A DNA stretch of 64,000 nt from Phytoseiulus persimilis (lineage: Eukaryota > Arthropoda > Arachnida > Mesostigmata > Phytoseiidae): assembly GCA_037576195.1 (NCBI GenBank), contig CM075103.1, positions 17,608,001-17,672,000 of the forward strand. Direction: 5' to 3'. A program made the position numbers and the translations under genes. This document shows positions 12,701 to 23,570 of this stretch, in pieces. Each line of letters starts with the position of its first letter. The stretch's first letter is position 1. A model generated the notes under the pieces. That model was not told the origin of the DNA. It did not search any database and saw nothing but the letters and a program-made list of their open reading frames with translations.

Positions 12701-15700
12701 GCGTCCCAGGTTGCCGCGATGCGGATATTCAGCTTGACACGCCCACTCGGGCGACTTGAGAACCACAGGCCAATCACAAAATCCAACTGGCCTCGCGAAC
12801 GGCTGGGAAGAAACGTTAACAGACACTCTCTGAATCAGATTTCGCCTATACAGAAAACTCGAAATCCTCGAACTCACTGCGGGCCTGTAGAGAGAGGTGA
12901 GGTGCCGAGCGGATTCGACAGGAGATGACGTACCTGTGTTTGTGCGAGCTTTCTAACGAGGATGTCTCCGTGAACTCGCTACCAGAATCTCGCCCGTTTG
13001 AAGAGAGGGTGTGGGCTCGTTGCCTGAACTGCTGGCTCTCCGGCTGGCCGCTTGGCGAGCCTACGGACCGAGCTGTGACTCATGCCGCCTGCGGTTTCTG
13101 CCAACAGACAGCGCCATATCTTCTCCGCGCGAGAAGCAAACCTCAAAACGATGCTTGATTGAAGGTGGGAATTCCCGGGAGAGCGAGTTCGCGACGGAAG
13201 TGACCGGAGGTATCGCCACCGCTCTTCAGACTCCAGATGGGAGTTCGCGAGGCTTCCTTCGTCAACCAACGTGGGCTTCGAATTGAAGAAGACTGGAGAA
13301 ACGGGTTCCAGCCGAGACTACGACCGCGTTCTGTAGCGACAATCGCTTCGACACTGTACGCAACGCTCTGCAAGTACTCAGCGCTGTACTCGAGGTAATT
13401 TCGGAGCAGCTTGAAACGGGCCTCGAGACCTGAATGCGCAAGGACTCCTGGTGCGTGCGACAGCCATTTCTCTCTCCTCTATGAACATCAACGGAAGAAA
13501 AAAAAATTGTAACCACATCGATCTTTCCCGCATTTTCCCCGTCAAGTGGTTTCGTCCCGCCTTTGCGCCGTGGGCTTCGGAACAGCATCATCCGTGTTCC
13601 CAGAACTCTGGTCTACTCGGTTCGCGACTAAGTCACGTAGTCAACCATTACGCAGGTATGACAGTGACGGAATGAAGACTGAAGGGATTGAATGAAGACT
13701 TGGAAAAACGCACGACTTCATGTCTGAGCGCTGCAGCGGCGGTGTTTCTCATTCGTTTCCGATCATAATTGTCATTCCATGAGGATCTGGAGAATGTTTC
13801 ACAGAATGGTCCGTCGCTCCAGAACTTCACTTTCTAGCTTCAAAGTTTCGAGCCACCGTCCCACATGGTTCTTCGAGAGTTCGGGAGACCAGCTTGAGAA
13901 CTCTGTCCGTCCTACGACGAACGTCTTCTTGTTCGCTAAGCGTTAGGATAGCTCCCTCAACGGGGCAAAAGCCGTGAAACCCTGCTCTGAGGACCGCAGC
14001 GTAGCTAGTGGTGAGAGACGTCTCGCACCGCGATAATAAATCGTGCAAACGCGGCATGGTTTTCAAAATCCGATAGATCATGTCCGAGGTTCAATACCCT
14101 GGGTACAGTCTAGAATGAGCTGAACTCCCTTTCCGTTTCCCCAACTATCCGGACCGGTGGGCCCCTTCCGCTATCGGAGATGTTTGAGGTCCGAAACAGG
14201 AGTTTTATTCCAGATTCCGAATCATGAGCTACATGAGATGAAGGCTTGGAGCAGACGAAACACAAATCGAAACTCACTTGGTGAAGAGCGTTTCTCGATT
14301 CAGTTCACATGGTTTGCAACACCTCGTGATTTCTCGCGGTTCTTGATAACCCTACCAGCCCCAGTCTGGTTTACCATCGATGATCCTGAACGTTTCTGCA
14401 CGCCAGAACTGTCCGTACTCGAGACTTTCGACGGTGAAGACCCGTGCGAAGGCATCAGGAGTTCACAGGATTCACTCTCGGATCGATTGACATGGGCAAT
14501 TGGGAGCCTTGATTTTCGACCAGTTGATTGGCCCTCGGAACGAGCAGGACGCCGGATCGGTTCATCCTCCTTTTCTTTTGCGGCGGTTCTGAGAGAAAAT
14601 ACTTCGATGAGCGGACTCTCGCGCTCACTAGGCAAGAATAGAGAGACTGAACCGCATCTTCACCGCGAGCAGGTTTGAAAGGGCGTGCGACGTCGTTTGG
14701 AGGATTAAGCCTCTGCAGCGGCAAGCTCATGGCAGTAGTGGCTCCGAACCTCCGATCTCGGAGCGATTGTCGAACAAAAGTCAACTTGACAGATGTCTCG
14801 AGCTTTAAACTCAGGACGCGAACGGAAGTTTGCATCCGGTGATTTGGAGCTATAGCCCGAAAGGAGTTTGCGTTGCTCACAGCTGTTGGTTTCCAGGGAC
14901 AGGACGTGCGGCTTTTCAGTTCAATACAACTCACACGATCTGTCAGGTAACATAGCATATTCGAGGGAGTTACCATATGCACACTCAGCCTTCCATCGGC
15001 CGAGTCACCGGTGAGGTTTTCGCGTGCGCGATGAACTTTCCTGCATCCAGCCACTGACAACCTCAGATTGAGAAAGACTGAAAGCGGAGACTGGCAGATA
15101 TCTAAGGTCGCAGCACTCCTGTTGTGCGGAAATTCCGTACAACAGGAACAATCAGGAACAGTTGAAGCCCGTGACGAAATTTGGATCTCTTCGGGAATGT
15201 TTGGGCTGGGCTGCCGCGATGAACGCTTATGCCTAATGATGCGGGAACGACGCAGCTGCGTTGCTCCAACTCTCCTGAGAAGTTGATCATTCCCAACTGC
15301 CGGAAGCTCGCGGCGCTCTCTGTCGTCCATCGCCGCCGAATCGAACGGAAACGGAGCACATGATCCGCGAGCCACCGATATTCCACCGGGAAAGTTATTG
15401 ACTGCGTTCGAGAAGCACGAGCGTCGCATTGATGAATGAGGGAGAACGTGCTCGCTTCGTTGCATTCAATGATACGTTTCGGATTCAACCGTCATTGCTT
15501 CTGTCGATCTCGATGCCCTCAGTTTTGATTGACCGTCGACAGTATCCCATTCCTTGGAAGAGACCAATTTTCCCTGTGAATTGCAATTGGGAAAACGTGC
15601 CCCCATGCATGTGAATGTCCTCTGGAGTTGAGCTCGGTCCCGTGAGAGTAACAGCTCTGATGTCGGAAAAATCTGTTCCAAGCGCGTGGAGGCTTTGCAA

Positions 15701-16327
15701 TCATCTGTCTAACGAGAGCGTCTTTTCGGTCCCTGTGCGTGAATACCCTCTTACTCCACGTGTGTTCTCTGGCTTAGCCGCGATTCGGGTTCCATGCCTT
15801 GAGGAAGTTCCCGCGTTTGATCTCCAGTCATCACTCTTCTGACAGGACTTTCGTCGTTTTTGAAGCCTTTGGCCCGATAGATCGGTCAGATGGACTGCGG
15901 CTTCCACCCGAAAGGAATGGGTCTCTTCGGAGGGAGGGTTGGAACGGCGTAAGAGTCTCGGAAGAGGGGCACAGGCTGTGGAACTCCGAAGAAGGAGTTC
16001 CGGAGCTTTCTTCGTGCATGTCTTCGCCGTTTTTCGGGATGTGCATTTAGGAGCGTTTTGAATTTCGCGCTGCTGGGAAGAAGTCTCTTCGCTGTCGCGC
16101 GTGTGACATGAGTTCGATTAGTCATGTAAACACCGTCGCTGGAAGACTGACCAATCACTGGGATCTTGTTTGAACGGAACTGGAAGGCTGTTCCGGCCAA
16201 CACATCGCTTCAGGAACGACTTCGAACGTACCCTGCTTCGTTGCGCCGGTTTGATGAAGACAGTGGTCGACCGTCATCTATTTTCTCCTCTCGTCCTCGA
16301 TTCGGAGCTGCCCTTCCTCCCAAGAAA
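9711..16327. other. Long stretch without a confident gene
   Basis: It should include the promoter of troponin I copy B near 9711-9900. The rest gives no recognised protein. Two spots look weakly coding. One is the minus frame 14081-13827, which has no ATG that I trust and ends in TAG. The other is the 14157-15465 block, listed separately. Minus frames at about 10880-10600 and 11326-10892 are open and partly cysteine-rich but have no supporting splice chain. A near-perfect palindrome lies at 15118-15147. Confidence 0.35.
14300..15465 (-). CDS. Possible coding block of unknown product, strand unsure
   Basis: A minus-strand frame runs from an ATG at 15465 to 14455, 336 codons without a stop. 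That is long for this composition. It is Arg/Ser-rich with a basic patch (PPQKKRR) near its end. A second minus frame (14635-14300) overlaps its 3' part in another phase. A plus frame open over 14157-14678 without an ATG start also looks plausible (for example PAPVWFTIDDPERF). They cannot all be real. I recognise no domain and found no exon chain that settles the strand, so this is a pointer to possible coding DNA, not a gene model. Confidence 0.25.
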
Positions 16328-17137
16328 ATGAGTATTTGCGATCTTCCTGATGAGATCCTGGGTCGAATCGCCGAAATGCTTGACCTCAGATCGTTGACAG
16401 CCTTCGGCGAGGTCAACGCTCGCTTCCGACATGTTTCCGAGAACATCAGACTTCGTTTCGTGAGGATAGAAGGCTCATTGGAGTCATCGTCATGGGGCTA
16501 TCTCGAGAAAAATGGACCCCGGGTGCGAGCTCTCGACTTCGGGGGATGCACCACGGTCAACGACTGCTTCCGCGAGGTGCTGGTGGCGTGCCCGAACACG
16601 ACAGATGTGAATTTGATCGGTTCGCACTGTTCCTTCGAGAGAGTTATGAAGGATCTTGAATTACTGGACAATCTGAGCACGCTGAGTCTCCCGTTTTATC
16701 CGACATCTGGGAGTGGACTGACCGACGCGCAGCGCAGAGTGTTCCGGGGCCTGCGGAAGCTTTTCTTGGAAGTTCGACCCGACTTCCTGCCGCTCATGTT
16801 TGTGATACTGTTGCTGAACGACTGCTTCGCGCTCAGAGTTTGCCACATCAATATCACGACGAGTTGGCCCCGTTCCTTTCCCTCTGGCTACCGGCCAGCT
16901 TGGCTGTCGCCGGAACGATGGGAAACTCTCGAAACCCTCATCTGCACCTCCGGAGACGCGGCCTCTTCGGAGGTGCACAGAAAATTCGTCGAGACTGTTG
17001 TGATCAACGCGCCGGTGGTGGCGCGCCCCAAGATTCGTCGTGCCGAAGGATGCTTCGTTTTCAAACGCGGAGGCGTAGATGGAATCATTTTCCCATTCGA
17101 CTCCAGATGCCAAATACGACAAAACTGGGTCGAATGA
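16328..17137 (+). CDS. F-box protein, small
   Basis: Likely a substrate-recognition subunit for an SCF ubiquitin ligase. The ATG at 16328 (context AAAATGA) opens a 269-residue frame. The upstream in-frame codon at 16166 is TTG, so I prefer 16328. The F-box is at the N-terminus: CDLPDEILGRIAEMLDLRSL at about residues 4-23, continuing to about residue 45. The remainder has leucine-rich-like strands (RALDFGGCTTVNDC, DNLSTLSLPF) and ends in a His/Trp/Arg-containing tail. The start resembles the F-box of the larger minus-strand protein at 58653-60602 (both LPDEIL), suggesting one lineage-expanded family. It appears intronless. The partner substrate is unknown. Confidence 0.75.
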   Translation: MSICDLPDEILGRIAEMLDLRSLTAFGEVNARFRHVSENIRLRFVRIEGSLESSSWGYLEKNGPRVRALDFGGCTTVNDCFREVLVACPNTTDVNLIGSHCSFERVMKDLELLDNLSTLSLPFYPTSGSGLTDAQRRVFRGLRKLFLEVRPDFLPLMFVILLLNDCFALRVCHINITTSWPRSFPSGYRPAWLSPERWETLETLICTSGDAASSEVHRKFVETVVINAPVVARPKIRRAEGCFVFKRGGVDGIIFPFDSRCQIRQNWVE

Positions 17138-19736
17138 ACTTGAGCGACAGAACTGAAATCATTGGAATGAGGCAAGAGCGCGCAGCATTTTAGCTCCACC
17201 TGGGAGGAGCCCCTGTGGAAAATTCAATATCGTTACTGTGATAGGCAGTGTCTCTTGAGAACTCGAGAATCAACTGCGCATAGCTCCAATGCAACGACGG
17301 CGATGTGGACAAGACTCATGCATACGGTGATGGACAACGAGGCTGGAATTGAGCGGCTGAATCCATCGAAAGTCAACACTCACTCATATCCAGCGGGATC
17401 AACCGCCAGGAGCGCACTTCCCAACATCGCCCGACTCCGAAACGATGCGCCGAAATGGCCGGAGTGAAGCCGACGATAAGCATTTTACTTTCGATGGATC
17501 GCGCGATTTTTTTGATTTGCAACCGCCAATGGGCTCATGGTCCCTTGTTCGTTTGCTTGAACGTGTACTCAATTTACAATTTTCTCTTCATAAAACTGTA
17601 TCATATCAGGATGGGTTGCTCTCGTTGCAGGAGATTCCAAAAGTATTCCTAGTTTTTCATTGAGACAGGTTTGAAGTTTTCTCAACTCATGCCCATGTTG
17701 AGGAATGTTCCTCGACTCCTGCCGCGGCGCATCATCCGGGGGACCTGGGAGTTGGAACGGAATGTTTGACTTCGGTATCGCCTGAGGCAAGCGAAGCTGG
17801 CGAATCCCCCGGAACAGCTGAGAACATCTTTGTGACGATGTAGCAACGTTACTACGGAAGATTCCCAGATCCTGGAAATTTTATCTATGACTGTGATTTC
17901 TCGTTATATTTATGGTTGAAAGAGTAGTCCCTTTTACGTCAGATTTTAGGGAATTCCGGGATATTTCTCAGGAGCAGTGGTTCCTCATACAGCGTTCGGG
18001 GCATCTTTCGTAATAGTTATAAACCGATGGCAACGAAAGGATCCCGTCGACATAGAGGCCTTCCCGGAGACGAGCCTGGCTGACCCGGCTTTCTACCTCC
18101 AACTGGTGTCACCCTCTCTCATTGAAGAAAAGTTTTCGGTCTTGAGCCTCATTCACAGGAATTGTGATGGACGAAATCCTCAGATTTAGATGCTCCCGAT
18201 TACCTCATTCCTTGCACGAAATCTTGAACTCGTGAGCGGGATTCAGCACTCAAAACTCGTAATTCTTCTCGGCCGCCAGCTTTTTGAGACGACAGTTTTT
18301 TTATGAAAACTTCCGCATCCAGCGCCATCGATGAGGGGTCGGGATCGATCCAGACTCTGGTAGAGTTGGGTATCGGCGAATTCGGACATGTTGTAATCGT
18401 GAGCAGGTCTACAACGCTTTTGAGGGCAGTCGTTCGTTCCCCAGATGAGCACCATGTCCTCATAGGAAACTTCTGCCACGAAGACCGAGTCACGGTGACT
18501 TATTGTGATTCTTCGGGCATCGGACCACTTCTGTCGAGAACTCACGCCCAAAAAGAGCGCTGTGCGAGATGGAACCCACGAGCGCGTTCCTGGATCCGGA
18601 AATCGAGGATATACCAAAAGTAATGAGGAGCGATCTCTGCAGGGAACGCGGCGAGAATCCTCTTCGACGCTATTAACAAGCATTCGCTAACAACTATGCC
18701 AGGAGAGTACAAATCAACACTCAGTTCATCCTGAATTGGGGAATCGCTCTTTCGGCCGACCGGGCTGAAGAGCAGGGGGCTAAAACGATTGTGCGATAAA
18801 CATTCGGGAGAGGATGAGCGAGGGATAAGTGGAAGGATCAGGATAGTACGAGTCTTCTTCTTGCTAGAAACTCCCGTCTTTCGGGGAGTCGTTGCGACGG
18901 CGGATCTGAACGCGATTCTCATCACAAGAGTCCGTGGTCTTTCATTTGTCGAGCATGTTCCAACTAAGCGTCGTTCACCGGTCGTGCATGTCATGCGGTT
19001 TAGGGGAAATGATGTTCAGTCCAGCGCTCATCGAACTCAAAGAGTCGGATCATGCTCCGCTTAGTTCTCGCAACCGATATGACAGCCAGCCGCCCGCTAC
19101 GATTCCGTTCCTCCTTTGTTGTTCGTTCTTTGATCCACAAAACGGACGTGGGAAGTAGCGCACCGTTTCCCAGGTGAAGCTTTGTTTCCCTGGTAACGGA
19201 TGGCGGCACCGTTGGTCAGTACGCCGTGCGCGCAGTACCTAACGCGGCTGGGGCCGTGGCGAGCCCTGTAATCTTGCGTCTGGGAGGCCGGCTTTTGGGG
19301 TGAGGTCGGTGAGTTCGCCGTCAGAACTCAGCTGGGGACGGCAGCGCTGGGTCCGGAAGTTCCTCTGCTATGTTTCTGCAGCGGGGTTGCTCCCTCCGCC
19401 GCGGCGACTCGGATTGATCAATCAAGAGCGTGCGGTCAATCTAGGCATCGAGTGGAAGCTTTCGATCTTAACCGAGTTCCAGCTGACCATCCTGTACGTC
19501 GCTGGACTTCCGACCCTAACCAAGAGCCCCTTTTGCTCACGGTCGTTCCAAAACCACGGACTGGAGGGGTTTCGTGCTCGACTTTCGGGAGCGGTTCGGG
19601 GGGGCTCGTGAAGCTCCCGTGGTTTGGGGTTCGAGTACCAGTTGCGGCTTTTAACTTTTGAGGGGCGTTCGTGAGATGCGCTCCCGGAAGGAGCACCAAA
19701 CTTTGCGTCCTCGAAATTTCTGCAACAACGAAGGAA
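17138..19736. other. Mostly non-coding; possible minus-strand exon near 18330-18200
   Basis: No recognised gene. A minus frame beginning with an ATG near 18333 (MALDAEVFIKKLSSQKAG) reads as plausible protein to about 18205, where ATGAG meets GTAATC, a possible donor. I could not find the neighbouring exons. The rest shows nothing. Confidence 0.3.
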
Positions 19737-20720
19737 ATGCCCCCGGGGTTTGCCCCGTTCTTGATTGCTCTGTTCGGCTTCTCGGCGTGCCCGGCCTCAG
19801 CAGGGAGATCGTTCGTTGATGGAATCGAGATTTTCCGGAGAGTCGATGCTTCGGATGTCACTTTGGTCATGACGTGGTTTCCCGGCCGCTGTCTGAAAAT
19901 CCTGGATCGCGTTGAAATCGATACCCCGTGCGAAATCGATGCGCTGCGGCCTTTTTGGACGATCAGGGAAGTCAAGGGTCGGTTGAAAAACTGTGAAACA
20001 CATGGAAACGAGCACGGTTAGTCGAACGACTCTCAACGAGATTGTTCCCCCCAATCCGGTAGGACGAGAAGGCGCGAAACTAGTCGACCTGACAGAATGG
20101 AGTTTCCAGTCCCGAGCGACCTCAAACAGCGACTGGCTGATGTTTGGCCGCCTTTCCATGTCCTCCCGAAAGAATATGAGAATTTCTGGCTGAAAGAGTT
20201 CAGAAAAGATGGTTCCTGCTTTCGTCGGCAGAACCATCCTCTGCTAGGATCTGTGTGGAAGTTTTTCTCGGCGTCCCTGTATCTCGCGCTACAACGCGAC
20301 ATTTTCGGTGAGTGAGGCCCGTGCGGAGATATCGGACGCCACTTTGAACGAAGCCCTTCCCCCCCCCCCCTGTTCGAGTCACTGCTCGAATCCATAAATT
20401 TTCCTGGGAATCGAACGTTTCCAGAAGCGCTGGCGACCAGAGGCATCGTCCCGTCACTGAGCGGTTACGCAACGAGAAGCATAGCCGATGCTCTTCGGGA
20501 TCTCCACACGGCTCGCGTGAGATTGCTGTGCGGGAACCGACATGACTTTCTCATGGATGTAGAGTTCTGCTACGATGAATATCTGAAGCCCACAGACTGC
20601 ACGAAGTCCTCGTTTCTGGAAACCTGCGCGGAGTTTGTGTTCTATGCCCCTCCCCCGGCGGTGCCAAGGAATATCCGAGATCTCTTAAGCAGGAAGCCGA
20701 CGCACAGCTCCGAGTTCTAA
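19737..20720 (+). CDS. Secreted RNase T2-like protein lacking catalytic His
   Basis: Three exons, 19737-20016, 20110-20307 and 20425-20720, join in phase to 257 residues. A signal peptide (hydrophobic PFLIALFGFSACPASA) covers residues 1-22. The RNase T2 framework is clear: LVMTWFPGRC in place of the family's L-x-L-x-W-P...C strand, a CAS I-like segment FWTIREVKG at 73-81, a CAS II-like segment FWLKEFRKDGSCF at 119-131, then a C-terminal part with G-I-V-P-S-L, six or more Cys and PPP-A-V-P. In the family, CAS I is W-T-I-H-G-L-W-P and CAS II is F-W-x-H-E-W-x-K-H-G-T-C. Here the catalytic positions are Arg77, Lys122 and Asp127 instead of His. Glu123, Lys126 and Cys130 are kept. RNA cleavage by the usual mechanism is therefore not expected. 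The ATG at 19737 is chosen because the signal peptide follows it. Confidence 0.82.
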
Positions 20721-20852
20721 TGAACGAGCTGTAGGGGGTAGCAAAGCGTTCCTGAATTCAAGGGCCCGACTATATGGAATGCGATTCTCGATGCAAGAGT
20801 CAGAGGGGGTCTCATCGGGAGAGGCTGCAGGGCAACTCGGCTCGAAAGCTTC

Positions 20853-20858
20853 AATAAA
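20853..20858 (+). terminator. Polyadenylation signal of the RNase T2-like gene
   Basis: AATAAA lies 133 nt after the TAA at 20718-20720, on the same strand. Confidence 0.55.
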
Positions 20859-21186
20859 TTGATGGACGAAATCGCCCTCCGGTCGTTCCCTCCGTTGCTG
20901 GGGGGTCGGATTAGGGAAATTTCCTCGCAGCATGGAGGAAGCCGAGAAAAAGGAACTATCGAACGCACTAAGATAACCAGTCGCTCTCGAGGTGGTTCCG
21001 GGACCGGTCGACGCTTGAGTGAATTCACGCGTGCACGTTAGAGCGCTGCGCATCTGTTGGTCGGAACGCATCGCTACAGCGAATCCTATGTGAACGCGCC
21101 TCAGTTCCTCGCTCGCAGCCAGAGCGAGAGCCCGCAGTCCACGCTTCGCACATTGCGGAGTCCTCGAGTCAACTCCATGCGGTTGC

Positions 21187-21945
21187 ATCATGATTAGAGA
21201 CGCCATATGACCGGACATTTTTTCCATGAAAACCGGACATGGTCCGGACAGGACATCAGTGCCAAAGCCGGACATCAAACCGGACATTTCCAGATCCACC
21301 AATTTATATGAATGGAAGGGGCTAAAGCTTCAATATGTTTCTCTCATTCCATGCAGCGTTGATGAGTCTCAAGTACCAGGATGAGAAGTCAGAGCTTCAC
21401 TCGCTCTTCGGTTATATCCATCATCTGTTCCTCTGAGCACCGGTTTTTTCATCGAGATCTCTCCAAGTTCGAGTATGCAGAGGGACTTCACTGGCAGTAT
21501 TTCCCGACACAATGTCATTCGAGCATGCAGTATTTTTCAGTTTTTTTTTCTTCTGGAAATATGTCTTTACGAGGGGAACTCAAGCTTTGAGTCCGCCACG
21601 GGGAGATTCTAGCTATGCTCGCACGGGGGTTGGCGTCGGCAACTTTCTCATCACTATAAGTCCGCTAGCCGACGAAACAGCGGTCTGTGACGACGTTCAA
21701 CCGTCCGCGGGCGCTCTCTCACGCTAAATGCTCTCTAGAGCAGGGCATTTGCTCTCGGAAGGGCTTGGAATCCAACTGGGTTTCCTTCGATCTCTTAACA
21801 ATGGAGAATTATCTTTGGGGATCCCGAACTTCGGACCTTTTCTCCTAAAATCTCAGAAAACGGACATTTTCCCCTGAAATCCCGGAAACCGGACAAACCG
21901 GACGGACAAGGACATGTCCGGTCATATGGCGTCTCTAATCATGAT
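21187..21945. mobile_element. hAT-type non-autonomous transposon (MITE-like)
   Basis: A 743-bp element (21195-21937) is bounded by perfect 24-bp terminal inverted repeats starting TAGAGACGCCATATGACC. It is flanked by identical 8-bp target duplications ATCATGAT at 21187-21194 and 21938-21945. An 8-bp duplication of the form nTnnnnAn and termini of the form YARNG are diagnostic of the hAT superfamily. Both ends carry several extra copies of CCGGACAT or close variants in both orientations (left about 21211-21295, right about 21860-21920), as expected for subterminal transposase-binding repeats. No long transposase frame is present inside, so it should depend on an autonomous relative elsewhere. 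Confidence 0.88.
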
Positions 21946-22095
21946 CACTCTGACCCGTTGCCACGCTTCCGTTGAATAATGATGAGCCGGAAGGATACTA
22001 TGCAGTTTTCCTTCGTCTGAGGCGGATTTCAGGGCCTCCATTTTATGGGAACCTGGTGAGCATCAATGAAACACCGAGAACATGCCTCCTGGAGT

Positions 22096-22127
22096 CCTGT
22101 CGCAGTTTGTTCTCAAACTGCGACAGG
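22096..22127. repeat. Perfect 14-bp-arm hairpin
   Basis: CCTGTCGCAGTTTG at 22096-22109, a 4-nt TTCT spacer, then its exact reverse complement at 22114-22127. A related CTGTCGCAAACT string recurs near 22245. It lies about 400 nt upstream of the UBIAD1 start. The function is unknown. Confidence 0.85.
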
Positions 22128-22527
22128 TGAGGCGGAAATTCTCAGGGATCCGACGACATACTCCAAGAGATCGCTGTTCCTCATCAGCTGGAACGACCAA
22201 CTCGGCTCAAAGCAGTCCAAACTCGTTATTTCTGTTCCGACATCCCTGTCGCAAACTCGAGTTCTTTTTCTATACACGTCTGAACATCGATGGCTCTCCG
22301 ATCGCCTTTCCGGCGGAAGAGTCAACGACTGTCACGTAGCAGCGCTTTTCGTCGGTGGTGGTTGAACACCGGGTTGTTTTATACGACTCGAAGCGTTGCC
22401 GAATACCAGGCCGCGTAGTGTGTTACTCGTGAGCAGATCAGCTGAAGAGACACAATGTCATTGAACAGTTTGTGAAATTGAGACTTCTGCACGGGCGGGA
22501 GAGGTCCATAGATTGGCTCGGCCCAGC

Positions 22528-23427
22528 ATGGAGGTTCCCCCGCGCGCTGTCGGAGTGATCTCGGCGTGTGTGCTCGCGCTCCGACCGTGGAGCTTACATA
22601 TCTCACTCGAGCCTGTGGCCTTAGGAGCTGCCTTAGCTTACCGACTCGGCAATGGTTTCAGTATCTGGGCTTTCCTCGGCGCCGCGGTGACGGCCCTGTG
22701 TGTACATTCAGCAGGAAACGTTGTCAACAGCTACTTCGACTACGCAAAAGGCGTGGACTCCACGTCCGTACTTAGCAGTGACGCACTGGTTCGACTCGGG
22801 GCAGTGCTCTACGCTCTGGGCCTAGCAGCGTTCCTGGTGCAATTCACGTTGACTCCCGACGGCCGCTTGTTGGCTCTCGTCTTTTTCGGTGGCATGTGCT
22901 GCTCATTCCTCTATACCGGAGGTCCTGGATTCAAGTATATCGGTTTGGGAGACGTGCTGGTGATGGTCACGTTCGGACCGTTGAGCGTACTGTATTCTTT
23001 CTTATGTCAAGCGACAGTCTTTAGCCCATCGAGTTTGATCTCCGTTTTACTGTACGCCGTGCCGTTGGCGTTGAACACCGAGGCGATACTCCACGCAAAC
23101 AACCTGAGGGACAGAGTTGCCGACTCACGAGCCGGTATCGTGACTATGGCGGTGGCGATCGGTCCCCAGCTTTCCCATGTAATGTACGCGGTGCTACTCT
23201 TCGTCCCGTACATAGCGTTCGCGGTCGTAGCTTTTGCGTACGGGGCCATCTCGATGCTGATGCCTCTCATAACGATGCCGACAGCGTTCCAACTCGAAAG
23301 AGAATGTCGCTTCGGACACCACGCCGAACTCGATCGACATACGGCTCGGCTCAACACGTACTTCAGCGTTTTCTACGTACTGGCCATAGCGATGTCGCAG
23401 AAGCTCCCCGGATTCGGAGCGGTTTGA
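22528..23427 (+). CDS. UBIAD1: UBIAD1-type membrane prenyltransferase
   Basis: This is a UbiA-superfamily enzyme. In animals UBIAD1 (Drosophila heix) transfers geranylgeranyl to menadione to make menaquinone-4, in ER/Golgi membranes. The ATG at 22528 gives 299 residues in one exon; the TTG at 22513 in the same frame is not a preferred start. Landmarks are LALRPWSLHISLEPVALGAA at the first helix, the Asp-rich motif AGNVVNSYFDYAKGVD around residues 70-85, LYTGGPGFKYIGLGD, and the second Asp motif ANNLRDRVADSRAGI near residues 191-205. The carrier has eight or more hydrophobic helices. The loop after KGVD is shorter than in the human protein. The match in motif order and length is close, so identity is secure. 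It lies between the hAT element and the minus-strand TMED10 gene. Confidence 0.93.
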   Translation: MEVPPRAVGVISACVLALRPWSLHISLEPVALGAALAYRLGNGFSIWAFLGAAVTALCVHSAGNVVNSYFDYAKGVDSTSVLSSDALVRLGAVLYALGLAAFLVQFTLTPDGRLLALVFFGGMCCSFLYTGGPGFKYIGLGDVLVMVTFGPLSVLYSFLCQATVFSPSSLISVLLYAVPLALNTEAILHANNLRDRVADSRAGIVTMAVAIGPQLSHVMYAVLLFVPYIAFAVVAFAYGAISMLMPLITMPTAFQLERECRFGHHAELDRHTARLNTYFSVFYVLAIAMSQKLPGFGAV

Positions 23428-23564
23428 AAGCAAACGCAGCTGATTGTTTTCACGGAGAGCATATTTATACTTAAATACATGTATATGCAAATTTTACAAA
23501 CACACGGGTGTCGACAAGGACGCGCGTGCTGGACAGATATTTTTAGACGAATTGAAATGACTGA

Positions 23565-23570
23565 AATAAA
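23565..23570 (+). terminator. UBIAD1: Polyadenylation signal of UBIAD1
   Basis: AATAAA 138 nt downstream of the TGA at 23425-23427, plus strand. Confidence 0.55.

Noticed and set aside
16166-16327. 54-residue N-terminal extension of the small F-box protein
   Set aside because: The frame there opens with TTG, not ATG; the first good start is 16328, immediately before the F-box.
19671-19736. Longer N-terminus for the RNase T2-like protein
   Set aside because: The upstream in-frame codon is GTG, and the signal peptide begins properly only at the ATG at 19737.
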